Positions 9,110 to 18,264 of a stretch of DNA of 64,000 bases are shown in pieces. The notes under the pieces are model-generated. The model had not been told where the DNA came from. It did not search any database and saw only the letters and a list, made by a program, of their open reading frames with translations. The position numbers were made by a program, and so were the translations under genes. Each line of letters begins with the position of its first letter. Within the stretch, counting starts at the first letter, position 1. This stretch comes from Methanolinea sp. (lineage in GTDB: Archaea; Halobacteriota; Methanomicrobia; Methanomicrobiales; Methanospirillaceae), in contig JASFYI010000004.1 in the NCBI GenBank assembly GCA_030055515.1, positions 92,442 through 156,441 on the forward strand, in the 5' to 3' direction.

Positions 9110-10447
9110 TCAATCTCTTTTCCACCGCGCGAGGAAGAGCCCGGCGGCGAGTGCTCCCGCTGCAACGACGGGCGAGAGCGGTGTCTTCGTGGGGGTCGGG
9201 GTGGGGAGGAGCGAGAGGGTCCCGCTCACCGACGTGGTCTGTCCGCCGGCCACGTCCACCGCGATCTGGAAGTCGCTGTAACCCTTCATCCGGAGCAGGA
9301 CCGCGTGGGAGCCCGGCGGGACGTCGTGGAGGATGACGGGGGAAAAGCCCTTGAACGCGTTGTCGAGGTACACCTCTGCTCCCGACGGCGTGGACCCGAC
9401 GGAGATCTCGCCGTTCGCCGGCGGGACCGGGGCCGGCGAGAGAACCGCGGAGACCGTCGTCGTGCTCCCCGCGGCCACGTTCACCTCGGCGGCGTAATCC
9501 CGGTAGCCGGCCTTCACGAGGACTACCCGGTGCGACCCGGGAGCGACTCCCGTGATGTCGAAGGGATTGTTCGCGGTCGTCCTCCCGCGGTAGTTCCCGT
9601 CGATGTAGATGGCGGCCCCGTCGGGGAGGGAGGTCACGACGATGTCGCCCGTCGAGGGCCGGGAGACCGGCGTGAGCGAGACGGTGACGACTGACTCGCT
9701 CCCCTCACTTATGTCAACGCCCCGCGTGTAGTCCTGGTATCCCGAGAGGTGGAGGCGGACCGCGTGCCTCCCGGTGGAGAGAGACCCGACGGTGAGAGGG
9801 GTGTGGCCCCTGTAGATCTCGTCGACGTAGACCTCGGCTGACGACGGCGAGGACGAGACGAAGAGCGAGCCCGTCGTTTGCACCGGCGTGAGGGACGCGC
9901 TCACGCTCGAGGTTCCCCCCGCGGTGACGTTCACCGAGGTGCTGAACGGGTAGTAACCGGCGAGCGCGATCTCCACGGTGTGGGTGCCGGGGACGACGTT
10001 CTGGAACGTGCCGGGAGTCACGAGGGTCTGGCCCCCGTCGAGGCGGGCGACCGCGCCGGCCGGGGACGAGCTCACCCGGATGGAGCCGGTCTGCGCGACG
10101 GGCTCGAGCTCCGCCGTCACGAATATCGTCTCGCCCTTCCCCGGGTTCCCCGTGTAACTCCTGGCCCACGTCCTGTAGCCGTACATACGCACCGAGATGG
10201 TGTGCGAGGGTGGCGCGGTCGTGTAGACCTTCACCATGACCGGCGTCTCCCCGACGAACGTCCCGTCGAGCTCGACTTCGGCTCCCTGCGGGACAGAATC
10301 GATGGCGAAGTAGCCGACGTCCCCCCCGATGACGGGGCCGGGTATTTCGGGAGTCTCGATGGTCGGTACCGGTTCGTCTCCTGCCACGGGCATGACCGCG
10401 AGGAGCGCGAGGGCAGAAACGAGAATCGCGAGTCGTTTTGAATCCAT
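9110..10447 (-). CDS. PEGA-domain surface protein with C-terminal membrane anchor
   Basis: About 445 residues. An N-terminal signal sequence (LAILVSALALLAVMPVAG) is followed by five tandem PEGA domains. Each contains a pattern such as SSPAGAVARLDG or STPSGAEVYLDN, then PG-H-V-L and GY-Y/F. A short Thr/Pro linker (LPTPTPTKTP) follows, then a hydrophobic segment ending in RWKRD. This suggests a protein displayed on the cell surface and held by a C-terminal anchor. Start ATG 10447 has a GAAGG ribosome-binding site. A TATA-like GTATTAAG lies at about 10491-10499. The function is unknown. PEGA proteins are abundant in Methanomicrobiales. Confidence 0.85.
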   Translation of the reverse strand: MDSKRLAILVSALALLAVMPVAGDEPVPTIETPEIPGPVIGGDVGYFAIDSVPQGAEVELDGTFVGETPVMVKVYTTAPPSHTISVRMYGYRTWARSYTGNPGKGETIFVTAELEPVAQTGSIRVSSSPAGAVARLDGGQTLVTPGTFQNVVPGTHTVEIALAGYYPFSTSVNVTAGGTSSVSASLTPVQTTGSLFVSSSPSSAEVYVDEIYRGHTPLTVGSLSTGRHAVRLHLSGYQDYTRGVDISEGSESVVTVSLTPVSRPSTGDIVVTSLPDGAAIYIDGNYRGRTTANNPFDITGVAPGSHRVVLVKAGYRDYAAEVNVAAGSTTTVSAVLSPAPVPPANGEISVGSTPSGAEVYLDNAFKGFSPVILHDVPPGSHAVLLRMKGYSDFQIAVDVAGGQTTSVSGTLSLLPTPTPTKTPLSPVVAAGALAAGLFLARWKRD

Positions 10448-10607
10448 GCGGTAACCTTCTTTGATGGGGTAAGAATGAGGGGCGACCATTCTTAATACTT
10501 TCAAGTGCCGTTCCGCCGGGTGCCGGGGAGAGGGACACCCCGGCCGCGTGACGCGGGGGACCGGGAATGTAAAACCTCATCATCCCGGCAACAGTATCTC
10601 TCCAGTC

Positions 10608-11915
10608 ATGGAGACTCCGTCCCGCCGGTGCGACCTCGTCCTCCGCGACGTCCTCCTCCCGGGGGGGAGGGTCGCGGACATCTCCGTGAGGTCCGGGAGG
10701 GTCTGCCACGTCGGGGAGGGGTACCCCGCGGAGGAGAGGATCGAGTGCCGGGGCAGGACGGTCCTCCCCGCGGCGATCGACATGCACGTCCACATGAGGG
10801 GGTGGGCACAGAGGGAGAAGGAGGACTGGGAGAGCGGGAGCAAGAGTGCACTCGCCGGGGGCGTGACGCTCGTCGTGGACCAGCCGAACACCGTCCCCCC
10901 GATCGTCACTCCCGGCGTCCTCTCCCGGCGCGTCGCGGAGGCGCAGGAGGCCTCGCTCTGCCACTTCGCCGTCAACGCCGGTGTCGTCCCGGGAGTGGAC
11001 CTCGAATCCCTCTATGCCGCGGGGGCGATGGCGTTCGGCGAGATATTCACCGCGGAATCCAGCTACGGCCACGGCGTTCCCCTCCACGAACTCGGCAGGG
11101 TATTTCGAACAGCCCGGGAACTTGGCGCCCTCTGCACGGTCCACGCCGAGGAGGTGGTGGGTGTGCCGGGCACCGACCTTGCCGCCCACCACGCCGCGAG
11201 GTCACCCGCCGGCGAGGCCCGCGCGGTGCGGCGGGTCCTCGAACTGAACGGCCCGGGCTGCAGGCTCCACTTCTGCCACTTGAGCTCTGCATCCGCGGTG
11301 GCGAGCGCGGGTGGGGCGACGGTGGAGGTAACCCCCCACCACCTCCTCCTCTCCATCGATGGATTCTCCCCGGGGGATGCCCGGGGGAAGGTCAATCCCC
11401 CCCTCAGGCCGGAAGCGCTCCGGAAGGAACTGTGGTCGGCCTGGGACAGGATCGACGTCATCGCCTCGGACCACGCCCCCCACACGGCCGCCGACAAGGA
11501 CCGGACGTTTTCGGACGCGCCGGCGGGGATCCCCGGCGTGGAGACGATGGTGCCGCTCTTCCTTGCGGCCTGCAGGAGGAGGAAGATCCCGATCACTTCC
11601 CTCGTGGAAAAGACGATGACGAATCCCGCGCGGATCCTCGGGATTCCGCCGGCAGGCTTCTCCGTGGGTGACAGGGCAGACTTCGCGGTGTACCCGGGCA
11701 GCGAGTCCCCGGTGAGCGCGGACCTGCTCCACTCGAGGGCCGGCTGGACGCCGTTCGAGGGGATGCCCGCGGTGTTCCCGGAGGTCGTCGTGATGGCAGG
11801 CGACATCGTCTACGCCGGGGGGGATTTTATGAGGGGCAGGCCACGGTGGTTCCATGGGAGAGGTTATATGCCGGGGGTACAGACAGGAAATGGTGCCGAT
11901 ACTGCGCGGCCATAG
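10608..11915 (+). CDS. pyrC: Dihydroorotase
   Basis: About 435 residues, amidohydrolase superfamily. It closes carbamoyl-aspartate to dihydroorotate in pyrimidine synthesis. Metal and substrate motifs are present: DMHVHMRG, DQPNTVPP, VHAEE, HFCHLSS and ASDHAPH, plus the GIPGVETMVP loop. Where many relatives carry a carboxylated lysine, this protein reads FGEIFTAES, with glutamate at that place. A TATA-like TGTAAAAC at about 10567-10574 suggests a short leader before ATG 10608. It is divergent from the PEGA gene. pyrE lies further along the window, so the pathway genes are scattered. Confidence 0.88.
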   Translation: METPSRRCDLVLRDVLLPGGRVADISVRSGRVCHVGEGYPAEERIECRGRTVLPAAIDMHVHMRGWAQREKEDWESGSKSALAGGVTLVVDQPNTVPPIVTPGVLSRRVAEAQEASLCHFAVNAGVVPGVDLESLYAAGAMAFGEIFTAESSYGHGVPLHELGRVFRTARELGALCTVHAEEVVGVPGTDLAAHHAARSPAGEARAVRRVLELNGPGCRLHFCHLSSASAVASAGGATVEVTPHHLLLSIDGFSPGDARGKVNPPLRPEALRKELWSAWDRIDVIASDHAPHTAADKDRTFSDAPAGIPGVETMVPLFLAACRRRKIPITSLVEKTMTNPARILGIPPAGFSVGDRADFAVYPGSESPVSADLLHSRAGWTPFEGMPAVFPEVVVMAGDIVYAGGDFMRGRPRWFHGRGYMPGVQTGNGADTARP

Positions 11916-12078
11916 GTCCCCGGGAGACTGTCTGGCGGGATGCCTGGGGATGACCCACGGGACAACCCGGTCGCGCGACAGGCACCGCCCGGCAATGGGA
12001 TCAGACGCGGGAGGGACGGCAGCATGCCACCGGTGACCGGCCGTCGTTAATGCCGGGCGACACGTTCCTCTTCCCCGT

Positions 12079-12402
12079 ATGGACGAGTACAGGAATGCCA
12101 TAACCCCGTCACGGGACGGGACCATCATCGCCCTCGAGGTGACCCCGGGTGCCCGGGAGACCTCTTTTCCCGCGGGTTACAATGCGTGGCGCAAGAGCAT
12201 AGGGTTCCACGTGCGGGAACCCCCGGAAGGGGGGAGGGCGAACGCGGAGATAGTGAGGTACCTCTCGAAATTTTTCTCTGTTCCACCGGCGAGTATCAGG
12301 ATCCTGTCGGGGCAGTCCTCGTCCCACAAGAGAATCCTCGTGCGGGGCGTGGACCCGGATGTTGCCCTCGCCCTCGTTTCCACGCGAAGTAACCCTCGCT
12401 GA
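12079..12402 (+). CDS. DUF167 (YggU-family) protein
   Basis: About 107 residues matching the conserved pattern of the family: ALEVTPGARE near the start, VREPPEGGRANAEI in the middle and ILSGQSSSHKRILVRG after it. The biochemical role of this widespread fold is not established. A weak TATA-like GTTAATG about 30 bases upstream would give a leaderless message. It stands alone between pyrC and dnaG. Confidence 0.85.
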   Translation: MDEYRNAITPSRDGTIIALEVTPGARETSFPAGYNAWRKSIGFHVREPPEGGRANAEIVRYLSKFFSVPPASIRILSGQSSSHKRILVRGVDPDVALALVSTRSNPR

Positions 12403-12477
12403 AGTCCAAACGGCTCTATGCGCCAATTTGAGAATTTTCCCGCCGTTCTGAAAAAATATATTCATATCATATAAAAT

Positions 12478-12490
12478 GCAACATATATTT
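12478..12490 (+). promoter_or_regulatory. AT-rich promoter region of dnaG
   Basis: Within a GC-rich genome, bases about 12450-12492 are strongly AT-rich and hold TATA-like elements (CATATAAAAT and CATATATTTG). The latter would start a transcript about 50 bases before dnaG. Confidence 0.5.
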
Positions 12491-12562
12491 GTCACATGAC
12501 TGATGCGTCACCCCGAAATGGCACACGTTGCGTGACACTTCATGATCCACGGAGAGGAGTAG

Positions 12563-13801
12563 ATGTACTCCAGCGATACCACGAAGTACCTGATTCACAT
12601 TCACCTCGAGGCGGAGGGGGTGGTCGAGAAACCTGACGTCGTGGGGGCGATCTTTGGCCAGACAGAAGGGTTGCTCGGCGACGACCTCGACCTGCGTGAC
12701 TTACAGAGGACTGGGCGGCTCGGGCGGATAGACGTCCAGATCACGAGTAAAAAAGGAGAGACGAAGGGCGATATATACATAGCCTCGTCCCTCGACAGGG
12801 CCGAGACTGCAATCCTCGCGGCATCCTTCGAGACGATCGACAGGGTGGGCCCCTGCGCGGCGAAAGTCCGCGTCGAATCCATCGAGGACATCCGGGTGAG
12901 CAAGAGGAAACAGGTGGTCGCCCGGGCAAAGGAACTCCTCATGGACGCGTTCGAGGACGGTTCTATCGACAGCACCCAGCTGATCGAGGAGGTGCGCGAG
13001 GCCATGAGGATGGAGAAGATCGTGTCCGTGGGCGAGGAGAAGCTCCCCGCCGGGCCGAACGTGCTCGACTCGGACGCGATCATCGTCGTGGAAGGGAGGG
13101 CCGACGTCCTCAACCTCCTGCGGTACGGGATAAAGAACGCGGTGGCGGTCGAGGGATCCCGCATCCCGAAGACGATCATCGACCTCTGCGAGAAGAAGAC
13201 CGCGACGGCGTTCTTCGACGGCGACAGGGGGGGAGACCTCATCCTCCGCGAGCTCCTCCAGGTGGCAGAGATTGACTTCGTCGCGTACGCGCCGCGGGGA
13301 AAGAGCGTGGAAGACCTCTCCCGCAAGGAGATCGTGAAGGCACTCAGGAACAAGATCCCCGCCGAGTACTTAAGAGAGGAGGAAACCGCCGAGGAGGAAG
13401 GGGAGAAGCCCGCGGCAGCAATCCCGGCGGCGCCCCGCGAGGAGACCGGGCAGGGGGAGGGAGAGACCGGGACGCGCAGGAAGACTGGCACGCGCCGCCA
13501 CGCCGGGACACCGGGGGCAGGTCCCCGTACCCTCCCGGAACACCTCGCCGAGGTGAAGGGCCAGCGCATGGCAAGATTCCTCTCCGGGGACTACGCCATC
13601 CTCCGGGAGGTGAAGCTCGAGGACGTCGAGCGGGCGCTCGAGGAGCTGAACGGGGATGCACGGGGTCTCGTCACCGACGGCGAAGTGACCCAGCGGATGC
13701 TCGACCGCATGGCGGGCAAGGGCTTCGAGTACGTCGCGGCACGGGAGTACAGGGGCATTACCAAGCGCCCTCTCTCGATGCGGCTCATCAAAATCTCCTG
13801 A
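12563..13801 (+). CDS. dnaG: Archaeal DnaG primase-like protein
   Basis: About 412 residues. In archaea DnaG is associated mainly with the exosome and RNA degradation, and may also prime. The N-terminal domain begins KYLIHIHLEAEGVVEKPDVV. The Toprim domain starts near residue 172 with the catalytic VVEGRADVLNLL and later has FFDGDRGGD. A charged, low-complexity linker rich in Glu, Ala, Gly and Arg (about residues 270-320) precedes the conserved C-terminal segment. The ribosome-binding site GGAGAGG precedes ATG 12563. Confidence 0.93.
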   Translation: MYSSDTTKYLIHIHLEAEGVVEKPDVVGAIFGQTEGLLGDDLDLRDLQRTGRLGRIDVQITSKKGETKGDIYIASSLDRAETAILAASFETIDRVGPCAAKVRVESIEDIRVSKRKQVVARAKELLMDAFEDGSIDSTQLIEEVREAMRMEKIVSVGEEKLPAGPNVLDSDAIIVVEGRADVLNLLRYGIKNAVAVEGSRIPKTIIDLCEKKTATAFFDGDRGGDLILRELLQVAEIDFVAYAPRGKSVEDLSRKEIVKALRNKIPAEYLREEETAEEEGEKPAAAIPAAPREETGQGEGETGTRRKTGTRRHAGTPGAGPRTLPEHLAEVKGQRMARFLSGDYAILREVKLEDVERALEELNGDARGLVTDGEVTQRMLDRMAGKGFEYVAAREYRGITKRPLSMRLIKIS

Positions 13802-13863
13802 TTTTTCACCGGGGTTACCTATTTATCCCAGACCCGCATACTCTCCTTTCCTGAGGTGGGTGT

Positions 13864-14148
13864 ATGCACAAGGAGGAACTGATCGCTCTGCACCAGATGC
13901 TCTACGAGATCAAGGATTACTTCGAGGCCATAAACTCCGACCTGAAATTCACCAATTACTATTCCCTCAAGATCAACCCCTCGCAGATGCACAAGAGCAA
14001 GATGGAGCACAAGTACGCCATCTTCGTCCTTGGGAACGAGCTCGCGGACGCGATGAAGGACGTGGAGTTCTCGGCGTCCGGCCGGATATCCGCCCGGATG
14101 AAGGAACTCGCCGCGAGGACCCTCAGGGAAATGGAATACGCCCAGTAA
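13864..14148 (+). CDS. UPF0058 family protein
   Basis: 94 residues, helical and charged, beginning MHKEELIALHQMLYEIKDYFE and containing INPSQMHKSKMEHKYAIF. This matches the small archaeal UPF0058 family, whose function is unknown. A TATA-like CTATTTATCC at about 13819-13828 precedes the start, giving a leader of about 15 bases. It is separated from dnaG by 62 bases and probably has its own promoter. Confidence 0.85.
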   Translation: MHKEELIALHQMLYEIKDYFEAINSDLKFTNYYSLKINPSQMHKSKMEHKYAIFVLGNELADAMKDVEFSASGRISARMKELAARTLREMEYAQ

Positions 14149-14184
14149 CCCCTTTTCTCACCCCGGCACGGGAGGACGGGAACG

Positions 14185-14979
14185 TCACCGCCGGGTCGCC
14201 CTCTCCTGCTCGAGGAGGTACATCGCGAGGAGCGCCGGGATGTTGACCCCCATGCAGTGCCAGTTCGGCGTCCCGTTCACCTCGAGGACGCAGTAATCGT
14301 CGCCCCTGCGCAGGAGGTCGACACCGCCGTAGTCCACGCCCACCGCGCGGGCAGCGGCCACGGCGCGGTCTGCCATGAGGGGGTCTATCTCGACCGGCCT
14401 CCCGATACCCCCCTGGTGGATGTTGTGGGCCAGCGTGTCAGAGACCCTCTCGATCGCGCCCACGGCCTCCCCGTCGATGACGAACACCCGGAAGTCCCTG
14501 TCGTTGGGGACGTACTCCTGGAGGTAGTACGGCGGGGAACCCAGCTCCCCGGGCGACTCGACGAGGACGACCCCGTGCCCGTCGTAGCCGTACACGGGTT
14601 TTGAGACGACGCGCCCGTGCCGGGAGATGAAAGCCGCGGCGATATCCCCCGACTGGGTGAAACACGTCTCGGGCGTGGGAATGCCGTTCTTCACGAGGAG
14701 CGAACTCGTGAGGACCTTGCTCGCGCAGGTGTAGATGGAGAGGGGAGAGTTGATGACCCTGTTCTCCACGGCGAGTGCATTGATGACCTCGAACTGGACC
14801 TCGTCCTGGGCAATCCCGCACACCCAGATCAGGGAGCCCGAGATCCCGGTCGAGAAGGGATCGATCTCCGCGGGATCGATGAGGGTGTACTCTCCCCCCA
14901 TCCTCGCGATCTCGCGCGCGACCATCGCCGTCGAGTTGTCGTCGGGCGTATCGGTGGGTTTCGGGACGATGTAGATCAT
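14185..14979 (-). CDS. RimK-type ATP-grasp ligase, candidate tetrahydromethanopterin glutamate ligase (MptN-like)
   Basis: 264 residues. ATP-grasp features are clear: SKPVYGYDGHGVVLVE (glycine-rich loop with the nucleotide-binding lysine), YYLQEYVPN, RVFVIDGEAVGAIER and the metal-binding CVLEVNGTPNW. RimK relatives attach glutamate to a substrate. In methanogens the family includes MptN (adds alpha-glutamate to tetrahydromethanopterin) and CofF (F420). In Methanocaldococcus MptN (MJ0620) neighbours MJ0619, and an MJ0619-like gene lies 1.2 kb away here, which favours MptN. CofF or another RimK paralogue remains possible. The gene is divergent from alanine dehydrogenase. Confidence 0.6.
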   Translation of the reverse strand: MIYIVPKPTDTPDDNSTAMVAREIARMGGEYTLIDPAEIDPFSTGISGSLIWVCGIAQDEVQFEVINALAVENRVINSPLSIYTCASKVLTSSLLVKNGIPTPETCFTQSGDIAAAFISRHGRVVSKPVYGYDGHGVVLVESPGELGSPPYYLQEYVPNDRDFRVFVIDGEAVGAIERVSDTLAHNIHQGGIGRPVEIDPLMADRAVAAARAVGVDYGGVDLLRRGDDYCVLEVNGTPNWHCMGVNIPALLAMYLLEQERATRR

Positions 14980-15111
14980 ATCAAGACCGGACCCTGCAGT
15001 GGGTGGATATCTGAGCCCGCATGGGTATTAAGGGTGCTTTTGCATCACCGGCATCCCGGCGACCCGCGTGCAGGTAGATTCATCTCTCCGGCAGCTGCAT
15101 ACCCTCCCTTC

Positions 15112-16047
15112 ATGCGGTACTATCCGGATCCCGGGAGGAACATCGACATCTCGCGCGCGAACAGGGTCATAGAGGAAGCATTCGCCGAGCACGGGCACGG
15201 GCGGGTGCAGATGCCCCCGAAGATCTACGTGACCCTCGAGAAGGGGGATTTCCGGACGATGCCCGGGTACATCCCCTCGCTTAGAATCGCCGGCGTCAAG
15301 ATCGTCAACGTCCACCCGGGGAACCCCGCCCTCGGCCTTCCCACCGTGATGGCGCTTACCATCATCCTCGACCTCGAGACAGGCCGCCCCGTCTCCATAT
15401 TCAACGCGACCGAGCTCACGGATATCCGGACGGGGGCGGCGGGTGCCGTGGCCGCGAAGTACCTCTCCCCGAGGAGGAAGGTTCGCCTCGGCCTCGTGGG
15501 GGCTGGCCGCCAGGCCCGGGCGCAGGCAATCGCGATCTCAAGGGAGCTCGAAGTCACCGAGATCCTCGTGTGGAGCAGGAACAGGGCAAATGCCGAGAGA
15601 TTCTGCGAGGCGCTCGGCCTGCCGGGCTGCAGGAGCGAGGACTTGAAGACCGTGTGCGACTGCGACGTCCTCGTCACGACGACCCCCTCGCGCGAACCCC
15701 TCGTCATGGACGCGTGGGTCCACGAGGGGACACATATCAACGCGATAGGTGCGGATGCGCCCGGCAAGCAGGAACTCGACCCCGCGATCCTCCGGAGGGC
15801 ATCTGTCTTCGTGGACGACCCTGCCCAGGCCATCCACTCCGGGGAGATCAACGTGCCGATCGCGAAAGGTCTCTACTCCCCGGGGAGCATCGCGGGGACA
15901 CTCGGCGAGGTCGTGATCGGCCGCAAGGGCAGGAGAGATCCATCAGAGATCACGGTCTTTGACTCGACGGGCCTTGCCATCCAGGACCTCGCGATCGCCG
16001 CGATCGCGGCGGAATCGGCAGAGGGGATCGACCTGCCCTTCCCCTGA
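15112..16047 (+). CDS. ala: Alanine dehydrogenase of the ornithine cyclodeaminase/mu-crystallin family
   Basis: About 311 residues. The catalytic-lysine region reads QMPPKIYVTLEKGDFRTMP. A Rossmann NAD-binding motif VGAGRQARAQA follows near residue 130, then SGEINVPIAKG. The family covers ornithine cyclodeaminase and archaeal alanine dehydrogenase. The archaeal context and overall pattern fit the Archaeoglobus-type NAD-dependent L-alanine dehydrogenase, but ornithine cyclodeaminase is not excluded. ATG 15112 is the first start that gives a normal family length. It is convergent with the radical SAM gene. Confidence 0.75.
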   Translation: MRYYPDPGRNIDISRANRVIEEAFAEHGHGRVQMPPKIYVTLEKGDFRTMPGYIPSLRIAGVKIVNVHPGNPALGLPTVMALTIILDLETGRPVSIFNATELTDIRTGAAGAVAAKYLSPRRKVRLGLVGAGRQARAQAIAISRELEVTEILVWSRNRANAERFCEALGLPGCRSEDLKTVCDCDVLVTTTPSREPLVMDAWVHEGTHINAIGADAPGKQELDPAILRRASVFVDDPAQAIHSGEINVPIAKGLYSPGSIAGTLGEVVIGRKGRRDPSEITVFDSTGLAIQDLAIAAIAAESAEGIDLPFP

Positions 16048-16150
16048 ACGTCGCGAGAATATGGCGGCGAGTAACGGGGAAATTGCGGCGGCAGAAGGGG
16101 AGGGAACATGAAAACCGTGGATTGCTTGGCCGGCGAAGGGAGAAGAGAAT

Positions 16151-17629
16151 TCACCGGGGATTTCCGGGCGGACGGCTCCACTTCTTCCAGACCACTTCCC
16201 GGTAGACGGGGCCGCTATTGTAGGTGCAGAACGGGATGAGCGTCCCGTCTGGTGTCGCGTAGTGGATGCAACAGCGCTGGACGCGGGAGAGGTCGTAGTT
16301 GTACCTGTCCATGAAGTGCATCGTTCCCACGAAGAGCGCGTTCCAGTGGAACTCGCGGAGTGCATCGAAGTTGTGGAATACGAGCGTCTTGCCGAGGAGC
16401 TTCCACAGTTCCCTCCCGGTCTTGTGCCCGTCCTTCTTCACGGACTGGTTGAGCTCCGAGATGATCGAGAGCAGGGCGCGGTACTTCATCAGGAACCCCC
16501 CGCTCTTCAGCTTCTCCGCGGTCTCGGAGAGGGCCGAGAGGAAGTGCTCGACGTCGACCATCCTGTTGACGGGCGTCATGCCATCGTCGTTGACGAAGAC
16601 GTACGTGGCCGCCCCGCAGTGCTGGTGCGCGGTGAAACGGATCTGCGGCTGGCCCGTGAAAGCCTCGACGAACTCGGAGATGGGGACGACGCAGGGGACA
16701 GGGTAGAAATCGTCCCTCTTGATGATCCCGCCGGTCTGCTCCTCGATGGCCTGGAGGAGCTCGGGGATAGTGATCCTCTCGCGCGCGACGTCTTCCTGTT
16801 TTGCAGCGCCCGTGAACGCGATGGGCTGGAAATTGACCCCTCTCACCGCCCGGATGTGGTCCGCGGCGAACCTGATGATCGCACCCACCTCGTGGTCGTT
16901 CCGCCCCTTAATGACGGTGGGAACGAGGACGACGCCGACGCCGAGTTCCTCGCAGTTCTCCACGACCTTCAAGTCCGTCGCGATCTTGAAGTTCGTCTCC
17001 CTCGTGACCCCGTCGAAGTGGAGGTAGAGCGTGGAGAGCCCTGCCTCCCGGAGCTCGCGGAGGTACCCTATGTCCCTTGCGAGGGAGATGCCATTCGTCG
17101 CGACCTGTACCTGCGGGAACCCCATCTCCTTTGCCGCCGCGATGATACGGGGCAGGTCCTCGCGCATCGTGGGTTCGCCGCCGGAGAACTGGACGGCGGG
17201 GGTCGGGACGGGTTTCTCCTCGCGCAGGAGCCGCAGCATCGCGATGACCTGCTCGTAAGTGGGTTCATACACGTACCCGCACGCCCGCGCGTTCGCGAAG
17301 CAGAAATCGCAGTTGAGGTTGCACCTGTTCGTCAGGTCGATGTTAGCAAGGAGCGTCGCGGACTTGTGGTTGGTGCAGATCCCGCAGTACGAGGGACACC
17401 CGTCCGGCGGGGCAGTCCGGTGCGGGTTCTCGATGCCCTTCCCCACCGACTCGAACCGCTCGAATTTCTTCCAGAGGTCCACGTCTGACCAGTACAGGTC
17501 ACGGAAGTGACCGTGCTCCGGGCAGGTGCGTTCGAGCCAGACTTTGCCCCCGTCCTCGAGGATTGCCGCATCTAGCACCGCGTTGCACTCCGGGCATATG
17601 CTCCTCGTCTTCTTCAGTATTGCCGGCAT
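16151..17629 (-). CDS. Radical SAM protein of the MJ0619/tetraether lipid synthase (Tes) family
   Basis: 492 residues, close to MJ0619 in length. The radical SAM motif CNLNCDFCFA (CX3CX2C) lies near residue 103. Additional cysteine groups match the family: an N-terminal rubredoxin-like pair (CPECN and CPEHG), CPSYCGIC just before the core, and a C-terminal set (RCCIHYATPDG and IPFCTYNSG). MJ0619 was first proposed to methylate the pterin of methanopterin and was later shown to join two lipid chains as tetraether synthase. Paralogues exist, so the assignment to lipid or pterin chemistry is open. It is divergent from carS, another lipid gene, across a shared AT-rich promoter. Confidence 0.72.
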   Translation of the reverse strand: MPAILKKTRSICPECNAVLDAAILEDGGKVWLERTCPEHGHFRDLYWSDVDLWKKFERFESVGKGIENPHRTAPPDGCPSYCGICTNHKSATLLANIDLTNRCNLNCDFCFANARACGYVYEPTYEQVIAMLRLLREEKPVPTPAVQFSGGEPTMREDLPRIIAAAKEMGFPQVQVATNGISLARDIGYLRELREAGLSTLYLHFDGVTRETNFKIATDLKVVENCEELGVGVVLVPTVIKGRNDHEVGAIIRFAADHIRAVRGVNFQPIAFTGAAKQEDVARERITIPELLQAIEEQTGGIIKRDDFYPVPCVVPISEFVEAFTGQPQIRFTAHQHCGAATYVFVNDDGMTPVNRMVDVEHFLSALSETAEKLKSGGFLMKYRALLSIISELNQSVKKDGHKTGRELWKLLGKTLVFHNFDALREFHWNALFVGTMHFMDRYNYDLSRVQRCCIHYATPDGTLIPFCTYNSGPVYREVVWKKWSRPPGNPR

Positions 17630-17663
17630 GACACCAATCCACCGTCAGGTTGATAATTTCTGG

Positions 17664-17685
17664 GATATCTTAATGCTTATAATTA
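17664..17685. promoter_or_regulatory. Divergent promoter between the radical SAM gene and carS
   Basis: The stretch holds TATA-like TTATAATTA (about 17677-17685) some 20 bases before the GTG of carS. It also holds minus-strand elements (ATTAAGAT, AATTATAAG) for the radical SAM gene. carS would then be leaderless or nearly so. Confidence 0.45.
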
Positions 17686-17697
17686 CGCCTCATTACA

Positions 17698-18264
17698 GTG
17701 ACCGGGGAGCATATTATTAGTCTCGATGCACTCGCTGTACCGCTGGCGGCAGCCCTCTGGTGCATGCTGCCGGCATACGTTCCAAACTCCGTGGCCGCGT
17801 GCTTCGGGGGCGGGAGACCGATCGACGGGGGAAGGGTCCTCTCCGACGGGGAGAGGATCCTCGGGGACGGGAAGACATACCGTGGCCTCTTTTCCGGCAT
17901 CGCGGGGGGTATCCTCGTCGGCCTTGCCCAGCTGTGGCTGCAGGGGACCGTCGAATCGTTTCCCCTCCCCGCCCACACCCTCTCCTCGGTCGTCCTCTTC
18001 TCCGTGGGAGCACTGGCAGGGGACCTCGCGAAGAGCTTCCTCAAGCGCAGGCTGGGGAAACCGAGCGGTGAGAGGTGGCCGGTCGCGGACCAGTACGACC
18101 TTGTGGCGGGGGCTTTCCTCCTCGCCGGCATCTTCGACCCGGCGTGGCTCCTCTCGGCCGTCACCCTCCCCGTGCTCCTCTGGATCCTCGTCCTCACCCC
18201 CCTGCTCCACAGGGCGGCAAATGTCATCGGGTACCTCGCCGGAGTGAAGGATGTCCCATGGTAA
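17698..18264 (+). CDS. carS: CDP-archaeol synthase
   Basis: 188 residues, an integral membrane protein with about five hydrophobic helices. It transfers CMP from CTP to unsaturated archaetidic acid in archaeal phospholipid synthesis. Family signatures include LPAYVPNSVA near the start, the cytoplasmic loop RILGDGKTYRG and GDLAKSFLKRRLG. The start is a GTG just behind a TATA box. The stop overlaps the start of pyrE by 7 bases, making a carS-pyrE unit. Confidence 0.9.
   Translation: MTGEHIISLDALAVPLAAALWCMLPAYVPNSVAACFGGGRPIDGGRVLSDGERILGDGKTYRGLFSGIAGGILVGLAQLWLQGTVESFPLPAHTLSSVVLFSVGALAGDLAKSFLKRRLGKPSGERWPVADQYDLVAGAFLLAGIFDPAWLLSAVTLPVLLWILVLTPLLHRAANVIGYLAGVKDVPW

Noticed and set aside
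16048-16150. Small gene between alanine dehydrogenase and the radical SAM gene
   Set aside because: Only about 100 bases between convergent genes. No frame has a ribosome-binding site or family sequence.
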